Shown piece after piece: positions 1 to 5,482 of a DNA stretch of 7,036 nt. Made by a program: the position numbers and the translations under genes. Within the stretch, counting starts at the first letter, position 1. The number at the start of each line of letters is the position of its first letter. Location: the NCBI GenBank assembly GCA_003695505.1, contig RFIY01000315.1:1-7036 (forward strand), given 5' to 3'. This DNA comes from J088 sp003695505 [NCBI: Candidatus Dadabacteria bacterium] (GTDB taxonomy: Bacteria > J088). The notes under the pieces were generated by a model. That model had not been told where the DNA came from. It saw only the letters and a program-made list of their open reading frames with translations, and made no database searches.

Positions 1-35
1 TGGCGGATGAGGTAACCGCCGGGAGTAACTCTTGA
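1..35 (+). CDS. Possible 3' end of an upstream gene (partial)
   Basis: The frame starting at base 3 is open from the window edge and reads ADEVTAGSNS before a TGA at 33-35. That stop overlaps the TTG start of bioF as TTGA, the arrangement of translationally coupled operon genes. An upstream biotin gene such as bioB would be usual in gammaproteobacteria, but ten residues are too few to identify anything. A rival reading in frame 1 stops at TAA 13-15. That would leave a 16-base gap before bioF and is also plausible. The existence of an upstream gene is inferred from the overlap and the lack of room for a promoter. Confidence 0.3.
   Translation, partial: ADEVTAGSNS
21..34 (+). promoter_or_regulatory. 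Ribosome binding site and TTG start of bioF
   Basis: GGGAG at 21-25 lies 6 bases before TTG at 32-34. No ATG or GTG in this frame precedes the conserved BioF N-terminal region at a better position, so the TTG is favoured. A weaker initiation codon overlapping an upstream stop fits translational coupling. Confidence 0.5.
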
Positions 36-1216
36 ACAGCATACCGCAATCCAGCGAAACATCCGGTTGGCCGGGCGCGCTGCTGGCCGACCTCCGGCAG
101 CTCGAAGCGGCGGGGCGTCTTCGGCTGGTGCGCGAAATCACAACCGCGCAGGGTCCGGAGGTCGAAGTCGACGGACGGAAGGTTCTGCTCTGTTGCAGCA
201 ACGACTATCTGGGGCTTGCCGGCGATCCGCGACTGAAGGCTGCGGCGATCGCCGCGGTCGAACAGTGGGGAACCGGCAGCGGGGCCAGCCGCTTGATCAG
301 TGGGTCAATGACGCCGCATCATGAGCTGGAGCGGGCCGTCGCCGACTGGAAGCGAACCGAGGCCGCGCTGGTGTTCAACAGCGGGTACCACGCGAATGTC
401 GGCACGATTCCCGCCCTGGTCGGTCGGGGCGATCTGATCTACAGCGACGCGCTCAACCATGCTTCGCTGATCGACGGCGCGCGTCTGTCGCGCGCGACGG
501 TCCGCGTCTATCGCCATCTGGATGTTACGCATCTGGAGTCGCTGCTCGAAAAGGACAAGGGCCGGAGTGGTCGCCGTCTGATCGTGACCGATTCGGTGTT
601 TTCGATGGATGCCGACGAGGCGCCGCTCCAGGCCATCTGCGATCTTGCCGACCGTTACGGTGCCTGGGTCATGGTCGACGAGGCGCACGCGAGCGGTGTG
701 CTCGGCCCCGAGGGGGCCGGTCTGGTTCGGGAACTGGGGCTCGGCGAGCGCGTTCAGGTGCAGATGGGCACGTTCGGAAAGGCATTGGGCAGTTTTGGCG
801 CCTATGTCGCCGGCGCCCAGGCGCTGATCGATACGCTGATCAACCGGGCTCGCAGTTTTGTCTTTACGACGGCGTTGCCACCCGCGGTCGTAGCGGCGTC
901 TCAGGCGGCGATCGAGCTGGTTCGCAGCGATGACAGTCTGCGCGCCGGGTTGCTCGAACGCGTCGCCATGCTGCGCGCCGCGCTGTCAGAGCGTGGCTGG
1001 CGCGTCTTGCCTGGCCGGGCACCGATCATACCCATCGTCATTGGCGATGATCGCGAAACCATGGCCTTTGCCGACATGTTGTACCGCGAGGGCGGCATCC
1101 TGGCCGTCGGCATCCGACCACCGACCGTCCCCGAAGGCACGAGCCGTATCCGCCTCACGATTACGGCCGCACACGACGAGAGCCATCTCGCACGGATCAT
1201 TCAGGCACTGAGCTGA
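32..1216 (+). CDS. bioF: 8-amino-7-oxononanoate synthase (BioF)
   Basis: This PLP enzyme decarboxylates L-alanine and condenses it with pimeloyl-ACP (or pimeloyl-CoA) to give 8-amino-7-oxononanoate, the first ring-building precursor of biotin, in the cytoplasm. The 394 residues match the family length (about 385). Fold-type I aminotransferase marks are present in order: SNDYLGLA near residue 56, GTGSGASRLISG near 80, LNHASLIDGARLS with His143 as the likely PLP-stacking histidine, SVFSMDAD near 190, VDEAHASG with Asp216 (PLP nitrogen) and His219, and TFGKALGSFG with Lys250 as the Schiff-base lysine. The C-terminal IRPPTVPEGTSRIRLT block is typical of true BioF rather than of the related 2-amino-3-ketobutyrate CoA ligase or ALA synthase. 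No key residue is missing. No clear terminator follows, so some read-through into the next gene is possible. Confidence 0.95.
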   Translation: MNSIPQSSETSGWPGALLADLRQLEAAGRLRLVREITTAQGPEVEVDGRKVLLCCSNDYLGLAGDPRLKAAAIAAVEQWGTGSGASRLISGSMTPHHELERAVADWKRTEAALVFNSGYHANVGTIPALVGRGDLIYSDALNHASLIDGARLSRATVRVYRHLDVTHLESLLEKDKGRSGRRLIVTDSVFSMDADEAPLQAICDLADRYGAWVMVDEAHASGVLGPEGAGLVRELGLGERVQVQMGTFGKALGSFGAYVAGAQALIDTLINRARSFVFTTALPPAVVAASQAAIELVRSDDSLRAGLLERVAMLRAALSERGWRVLPGRAPIIPIVIGDDRETMAFADMLYREGGILAVGIRPPTVPEGTSRIRLTITAAHDESHLARIIQALS

Positions 1217-1264
1217 GCGCCGAATCAGACCCTGACGTGACCGGAATACGGGGCGCTATCGCAC

Positions 1265-1292
1265 TGTAAACTTGACGGGGATCTTGTTTACA
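1265..1292 (+). promoter_or_regulatory. Perfect 7-bp dyad, BirA-box-like operator candidate
   Basis: TGTAAAC (1265-1271) and GTTTACA (1286-1292) are exact inverted repeats separated by 14 bases, with arm centres 21 bp apart (two helical turns). The arms equal the core of the biotin-repressor (BirA) half-sites known from the E. coli bio operator (TTGTAAACC and GGTTTACAA). The flanking bases do not match that longer consensus, and as I recall it the E. coli spacing is wider. A TTGACG -35-like hexamer (1272-1277) lies inside the dyad, a position suited to repression. The next gene is the lipoprotein, not a biotin gene. The repeat is directly visible; assignment to BirA is inference. A TyrR-type site is less likely, because that consensus uses a 6-base spacer between TGTAAA and TTTACA. 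Confidence 0.4.
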
Positions 1293-1328
1293 CGCACCAT
1301 TGATTTGCCCCCGTTCGGGCGATACGCT
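1272..1328 (+). promoter_or_regulatory. Weak sigma70-like promoter candidates for the lipoprotein gene
   Basis: Two poor candidates occur. TTGACG (1272-1277) has only CACCAT at 17-base spacing. TTGATT (1300-1305) has TACGCT (1323-1328) at 17-base spacing. Each -10 matches the consensus at about three of six bases. The first overlaps the 1265-1292 dyad. A promoter is expected here because the gap is 153 bases, but neither choice is convincing. Confidence 0.2.
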
Positions 1329-1358
1329 CAAAACAGCTACCGAGCATCCCAGCCGAAC

Positions 1359-1363
1359 GGAGG
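1359..1363 (+). promoter_or_regulatory. Shine-Dalgarno of the lipoprotein gene
   Basis: GGAGG lies 6 bases before ATG at 1370. It fixes the start, which is immediately followed by a well-formed lipoprotein signal peptide. Confidence 0.8.
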
Positions 1364-1369
1364 CCCAAG

Positions 1370-4300
1370 ATGAATATTTCTCTGCGGTTTGTTGCGTGTT
1401 TGATCGCAGTTGTTCTTGTTGTCGGTTGCCAACAGGCAAACCAGCCGCCCGAGGCGGTCTTGTCCGGGCCGGACGCGGTTCTGGTCGGGCAGGTGGCTGC
1501 GTTCGACTGCGGTGGCTCGACAGATCCGGACGGAGACCCGATTGTCTGCAGCTTCGATTTCGGCGACGGCACCGTCGTCGACCAGGTGCAGCGCGCCGTG
1601 CATGCCTTCGCAACACCTGGGACGTTTGTCGTGACGCTTACCGTTACCGACGATCGTGGCCATTCGGGAAGCGCCGCGTTGCAGACGCAAGTTGGCTCTG
1701 GCCTGCCCCCGCTGGTCGCTTTTGTGGCCCCGGGTGTGGCGATTGTCGGAGAGGATGTGCTTGTCGACGCATCCAGTAGTGCTGATCCCGATGGCAGCAT
1801 CGCGTCCATGACATTCGATTTTGGGGATGGGGTGTCGACAGCAGGTTCAGGGCTCGCGGCAGCGTCGCATGCGTACAACGCTCCCGGCACATATGTGATC
1901 GAAGTCGTCGCTCGCGACGACCGGGGTCTCGTTGGTCGCGCATCGCGCTCGATCGTCGTTGAGTCTGGATCGAGTTTCAATGTGCCGCCGACCGCGTGCT
2001 TCACGGCACCGACCGCAACCTTTTCCAATGCCCCGATATCGGTTGACGCCGGTTGCTCCGTCGGCCCAGGCGCCGAGCTTTCTTACAATGTTTCATTTGG
2101 TGATGGCAGCGCGAAAACCGGGCGTGTCGTGACGCACGCATATGCCCAGCCGGGGACATATACGATCAGCCTCGTGTTGACCGCGACGTATGCCGATGGT
2201 ACAACTGCCAGCGCCGTCATGACATCCGATATCGCTGTGCAGAACCGAACCGTTCAGGCTGCGTCGATCAGTCCATCCAGTGGTTCTGTCGCGGGGGGCG
2301 CGCTGATTACGGTCAAAGGCAGCGGGTTCACGACGACCACCGATACGACGGTCACGGTTGGTGGACAGGCAGTTCTGGACCTGACTGTGATCGATGCCAG
2401 CACGCTGACGTTTCGTCTTCCGGCGGGTGTCGCCGGGGCGCAGGATCTGCGTATCGAAAACAGCAATGGCGTTACAGTGTGGGCCGACGCGTTTACCTAT
2501 CTTGGCGGTGATAACCGCGCGAATCTGACGTGGTGCCCGGCCGCTGGCGCGGGAACCGATCTCGGGTTCGTCGCTGGCGATGACGACGCCACACGAACGG
2601 TGACAATGCCATTCGATTTCCCGTTTTTTGGGAGCACAATCGTCGCGGGCAGCGACCTGTACATCACGAGCAACGGCACGATCAGCTTTTCCGATGCGCG
2701 CGCGCCGTTCGCGAATGCAATGATCCCCTCGGCGAGCAATCCGGATCAGTTGATTGCGCCGTTCTTCGATGATCTGAATATCGGGTCGGCCGGTGTGGTT
2801 GAAACGCAGTTGACCGGAACCGCGCCGAACCGCGTGTTTACGGTGCGCTGGAAGCAGGTGGTCGACAACGCGACGCAGACCGAATCGCTGGATTTCGAAG
2901 CCAGCCTGTACGAATCGAGCGGCGACATCAAGTTCCAATACCGCAACCCGACGGTCAATGGCAATATGAGCCGAGGGCAGTCGGCAACGATCGGATTGCA
3001 GGACGCTGCAAGCAGCGGTGTGTTGGCCAGCTACAACACCGCGATCGAAGGCCTGGCTCCAGGCGGCGTGGTGTACCGTTTCGCATATGGTGCAGGCGGG
3101 TATACCGTTGATCAAAGCAAGACGCTGTCGGTCAGCGCCTCCAGTCCGGCCAGCGATGACACGATCTTCAGTAACGACTCGATCGTCGTAACGACGTCGC
3201 GGCCGGTCAATGCCAGGACGGTGAACGCCAACGGAACCGTCGTCATTCGGGATTTGACGTCCGGTGCGTCGTTTACGACGCTCGCGGTCAGCGTGATCGG
3301 GGACAAGACCCAGATCCAGGTGTCGCCATCGGCGCCGTTCCTGTTCGCACACCGCTATCTGTTGCAGGTGACGCGGGACGTGCGGGATGTCAACGGCAAT
3401 CCGTTATCGCAGGATCCTGCGCAAGTGACCTGCGGCACGGTTGCGGCGCCGGTCGACTTCGGTCTGACGTTTACCGCGCAGGCATCGCTGATTGGTACGA
3501 GCAACGGCTTGCCGAGCGGTGGTGGGCCAACTGGCGTGGCGATCTTCAGCCGCAACGGGTCGTCGTATGTGATTGATGTCAAGGACAGCGGCAGGATTCA
3601 GACCTTTGCCCTCAAGGATCTGAACAACAATCTCGACAGCCAACAATTCGGTGGCAACAGCTTTTTCGATGTCGTTGTACATCCCTCGAACCTGACCGCG
3701 TACGTCAGCGACGATGGCAATGCGGAGCTTCAGGTGATCGACATAAGCGATCCGCAAAACCTCGCGCAGATCGGCGGGTCGCCGTTTGCGCTGAGCGGAA
3801 ACAATAAGCCACAACGTCTGGCCATCTCCGCCGACGGCAGTCGTGTCTGGATTGCGGATGATGCCGATACGGTTCATGTTTTTGATACGGTCAATCTTCA
3901 GGAAATCGACACGGATGGCAACGGCGGCAATGGTACGACCCCTGTTGCGGTCTCCGGTGGATGCAAACCGTACGACGTCGCGCTGGCAAATGGGAAGGCC
4001 TATGTGGCCTGCAAGGGATCCCGCAAGGTCGACATCATTGATCAGGTGACATACAACGTAACCTCGATCAATCTGCCGACCGGCGGCGCGCGCAGCCGTG
4101 CCGTTGCGGCGAATCCGGCGGGCACGCGCGTCTATGTCGCCAATCGAAATGACAGTACGCTCGAAGTGATCGATACGTCGAGCGACAGCGTCGTGCAGAC
4201 GATCACGATCCAGGGCGGCAACGGTTCACCGCAGGATGTCGCCGTAACCGATGATGGACGACTGGTGCTGGTTGGGGAAGACGGCAATGATACCGTCACC

Positions 4301-4438
4301 ATTGTCGATGCGGCAACCGGCGCCGTGGTCGACACGGTCAACGGGTTCAATGGCCTGTTTTCACTTGCGATCGAACCCGGTACATATACGACAATCGTCA
4401 GCAATAACAACAACGATACGCTCGCAAAAATCCAGTAA
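1370..4438 (+). CDS. Modular PKD / IPT / beta-propeller outer-membrane lipoprotein
   Basis: A secreted, lipid-anchored protein of 1022 residues with unknown partner. The first 19 residues are a signal peptide with a single Arg and a hydrophobic core ending in lipobox VVG-Cys20. Gln at +2 predicts outer-membrane sorting. Three PKD-like domains follow at about 26-108, 113-200 and 206-290, each with a (S/D)FGDG turn and an HA(F/Y)..PGT(F/Y) strand. An IPT/TIG domain lies at about 297-378 (ISPSSGSVAGGALITVKGSGF). A nidogen-like module lies at about 412-575, with FDFPFFG, ITSNGTISF and IAPFFDDL at 462-469. A Big_5/SbsA-type Ig-like domain is likely at 583-689. The C-terminus is a YVTN-type beta-propeller with blade-like repeats beginning near 766, 814, 867, 909, 954 and 996; VYVANRNDSTLEVID at 921-935 is the clearest. 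No catalytic motif, protease domain or LPXTG/PEP-CTERM tail is visible. Surface adhesion or glycan/protein binding is plausible from the modules only. The gene appears monocistronic. Confidence 0.85.
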   Translation: MNISLRFVACLIAVVLVVGCQQANQPPEAVLSGPDAVLVGQVAAFDCGGSTDPDGDPIVCSFDFGDGTVVDQVQRAVHAFATPGTFVVTLTVTDDRGHSGSAALQTQVGSGLPPLVAFVAPGVAIVGEDVLVDASSSADPDGSIASMTFDFGDGVSTAGSGLAAASHAYNAPGTYVIEVVARDDRGLVGRASRSIVVESGSSFNVPPTACFTAPTATFSNAPISVDAGCSVGPGAELSYNVSFGDGSAKTGRVVTHAYAQPGTYTISLVLTATYADGTTASAVMTSDIAVQNRTVQAASISPSSGSVAGGALITVKGSGFTTTTDTTVTVGGQAVLDLTVIDASTLTFRLPAGVAGAQDLRIENSNGVTVWADAFTYLGGDNRANLTWCPAAGAGTDLGFVAGDDDATRTVTMPFDFPFFGSTIVAGSDLYITSNGTISFSDARAPFANAMIPSASNPDQLIAPFFDDLNIGSAGVVETQLTGTAPNRVFTVRWKQVVDNATQTESLDFEASLYESSGDIKFQYRNPTVNGNMSRGQSATIGLQDAASSGVLASYNTAIEGLAPGGVVYRFAYGAGGYTVDQSKTLSVSASSPASDDTIFSNDSIVVTTSRPVNARTVNANGTVVIRDLTSGASFTTLAVSVIGDKTQIQVSPSAPFLFAHRYLLQVTRDVRDVNGNPLSQDPAQVTCGTVAAPVDFGLTFTAQASLIGTSNGLPSGGGPTGVAIFSRNGSSYVIDVKDSGRIQTFALKDLNNNLDSQQFGGNSFFDVVVHPSNLTAYVSDDGNAELQVIDISDPQNLAQIGGSPFALSGNNKPQRLAISADGSRVWIADDADTVHVFDTVNLQEIDTDGNGGNGTTPVAVSGGCKPYDVALANGKAYVACKGSRKVDIIDQVTYNVTSINLPTGGARSRAVAANPAGTRVYVANRNDSTLEVIDTSSDSVVQTITIQGGNGSPQDVAVTDDGRLVLVGEDGNDTVTIVDAATGAVVDTVNGFNGLFSLAIEPGTYTTIVSNNNNDTLAKIQ

Positions 4439-4449
4439 CGTTGTGGACG

Positions 4450-4476
4450 GCCCTCTGGCGCTACGCGCGCCAGGGC
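4450..4476 (+). terminator. Bulged hairpin just after the lipoprotein gene
   Basis: GCCC (4450-4453) pairs with GGGC (4473-4476) and TGGCGC (4456-4461) with GCGCCA (4467-4472), leaving a two-base TC bulge and a TACGC loop. There is no T-run after it, so it is not an intrinsic terminator by itself. It may block 3' exonucleases or assist the stronger hairpin 14 bases downstream. Confidence 0.4.
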
Positions 4477-4489
4477 TGACTGTGTGGCG

Positions 4490-4525
4490 GGAAGCGGGCC
4501 GGCAGCAATGCCGGCCCGCTTCTTT
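4490..4525 (+). terminator. Intrinsic terminator of the lipoprotein transcript
   Basis: GAAGCGGGCCGGC (4491-4503) and GCCGGCCCGCTTC (4510-4522) form a perfect 13-bp stem. An added A-T pair (4504/4509) closes a GCAA loop, a GNRA tetraloop. The right arm ends in TTC and runs on into TTTCCTC, giving a pyrimidine-rich, moderately T-rich tail. There is no T-run on the other strand, so it acts in the + direction. It separates the lipoprotein gene from the glucosylglycerate operon. Confidence 0.85.
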
Positions 4526-4620
4526 CCTCATGTAGAGCCGTCAGCGACACAGACCGGGCAGGTCGGGCGGGCGACTCAGTCGTCTCGTTGTCTCCGCAGT
4601 GACGTCCCCGTCGCAAAATC
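4526..4620. other. Short non-coding spacer before the solute operon
   Basis: Between the terminator and the FNR-like box I see no gene. The only structure noticed is a small palindrome, CGACT-C-AGTCG (4572-4582), too short to assign a role. Open frames crossing this stretch are shadows without ribosome binding sites. Confidence 0.5.
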
Positions 4621-4634
4621 TTGATCCAGGTCAA
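4621..4634 (+). promoter_or_regulatory. FNR/Anr/Dnr-type activator box
   Basis: TTGATCCAGGTCAA matches the FNR/Anr consensus TTGAT-N4-ATCAA at nine of ten defined bases (G for the first A of the right half). Its centre (between 4627 and 4628) lies about 42 bases upstream of the start site predicted from TACAAT at 4658-4663, and the gap between box and -10 is 23 bases. That is within a base of the classic class II FNR position (-41.5), where the activator replaces a -35 element. No convincing -35 hexamer is present, as expected for such a promoter. The likely target is the phosphatase-gpgS operon; no divergent gene is present. Which regulator binds (FNR, Anr, Dnr or another CRP/FNR member) cannot be told. 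Confidence 0.65.
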
Positions 4635-4657
4635 TCTTTCTGGCGTTGGGCGGGCGA

Positions 4658-4663
4658 TACAAT
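4658..4663 (+). promoter_or_regulatory. -10 element of the phosphatase-gpgS promoter
   Basis: TACAAT matches the sigma70 -10 consensus at five of six bases. It predicts a transcript start near A4670, giving a leader of only about 18 bases if translation begins at ATT 4688. The hexamer at the -35 position (around 4635-4640, TCTTTC) is poor, so activation through the upstream FNR-like box is likely. Confidence 0.55.
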
Positions 4664-4674
4664 GGACGTACCGT

Positions 4675-4690
4675 GGGAGGCTCCTGTATT
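4675..4690 (+). promoter_or_regulatory. Shine-Dalgarno that points to an ATT start
   Basis: GGGAGG (4675-4680) is the only strong Shine-Dalgarno near the 5' end of the phosphatase gene. Seven bases later is the in-frame ATT at 4688-4690, and the next codons give IVATDLDGT, a normal family N-terminus. The alternatives are GTG at 4673, with no Shine-Dalgarno and almost at the predicted transcript end, and TTG at 4646, which would lie upstream of the predicted transcript start. Confidence 0.5.
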
Positions 4691-5482
4691 ATCGTTGCGA
4701 CCGATCTCGATGGCACCCTGCTCGATGCGGAGAGCTACGCGTATGACCCTGCCATCAGCGCCCTGCGCGAACTGGCGGGGGCGGGTGTGCGGACGGTGTT
4801 TTGCAGCAGCAAGACGGCGGCGGAAATCGAGGCATTGCAGGCGGCGCTCGGAATGCAGGAAGGTTTCGTCGCCGAGAATGGCGCGGTGCTCAGTGACGGT
4901 GTCGCCGGGCATCCGCCGATTCTGCGTGGGCGTCCGGTCGATGCAGTGGATGCCGCGCTGGCGGCGTTGCGCGACGCGCACGACTTTCCCTGTCAGTGGT
5001 TTGGCGAAATGACGGTGGCGCGCATCTGTGAGCTGACGGGGCTGACGCCCGAGGACGCTGCGCTTGCACGGAAGCGGCTGTGTACGGAGCCGGTCTGGTG
5101 GCCGCCAGATTGCGGGCAGCAGCGCGCGCGATGGCGGGAGCTGCTCGCCGCCGACGGCTGGCAGACGCTGCGTGGCGGCCGGTTCGAGACGGTTGGCAGC
5201 GCCATGGACAAGGCAGAGGGGCTTGCCGCGCTGCTCGAGATCTGGGGAATCGAACGTAGCCAGTGCCGGATCGTTGCCGCCGGCGACAGTGAAAACGATC
5301 GCACGCTGCTTCAGGCGGCCGACGACGCGATCGTGTTTCCGGCGCGCGATGGCCGCTACCTGAAGCTGAAGCGCCCACATCGACGCGCGCCGGCAGCCGG
5401 GCCATCCTGCTGGGCGCGGGAAATCGGCGAGCTTTTGATGCCCATACTGGAGTCCCGAGCAAGCATGAGGAGACCCGAATGA
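4688..5482 (+). CDS. mpgP: Mannosyl/glucosyl-3-phosphoglycerate phosphatase (HAD-IIB)
   Basis: A cytoplasmic Mg-dependent phosphatase that removes the phosphate from glycosyl-3-phosphoglycerate, the last step of mannosyl- or glucosylglycerate synthesis. The pairing with gpgS suggests glucosyl-3-phosphoglycerate as substrate (GpgP role), although the sequence resembles MpgP/YedP. Counting from ATT 4688 it has 264 residues, against about 270 for E. coli YedP. HAD motif I is DLDGT with nucleophile Asp6 and acid/base Asp8. Motif II is CSSKT with Ser40/Ser41, followed by the family block AENGAV at 62-67. The motif III lysine is Lys175 in AMDKAEG. Motif IV is GDSENDRTLL with Asp200 and Asp204. The tail keeps a GPxxW element typical of the family. 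The start is uncertain: ATT 4688 has the Shine-Dalgarno and the expected N-terminus, GTG 4673 would add 5 residues and TTG 4646 would add 14. The stop overlaps the gpgS start as ATGA, so the two are translationally coupled. Confidence 0.85.
   Translation: MIVATDLDGTLLDAESYAYDPAISALRELAGAGVRTVFCSSKTAAEIEALQAALGMQEGFVAENGAVLSDGVAGHPPILRGRPVDAVDAALAALRDAHDFPCQWFGEMTVARICELTGLTPEDAALARKRLCTEPVWWPPDCGQQRARWRELLAADGWQTLRGGRFETVGSAMDKAEGLAALLEIWGIERSQCRIVAAGDSENDRTLLQAADDAIVFPARDGRYLKLKRPHRRAPAAGPSCWAREIGELLMPILESRASMRRPE

Noticed and set aside
1310-1319. CCCG-TT-CGGG small palindrome upstream of the lipoprotein gene
   Set aside because: Only 4 bp per arm in GC-rich DNA; expected by chance and without a T-run.
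2093-3352. Long - strand open frame (419 residues) opposite the lipoprotein gene
   Set aside because: It is a shadow of the + strand gene: Arg/Asp/His-rich composition, no recognisable family, and the + strand carries clear domains throughout this stretch.
4599-5012. + strand frame of 137 residues starting before the phosphatase gene
   Set aside because: It overlaps the phosphatase in another frame, is Arg/Met/Ser-rich without motifs, and its start precedes the predicted promoter -10.
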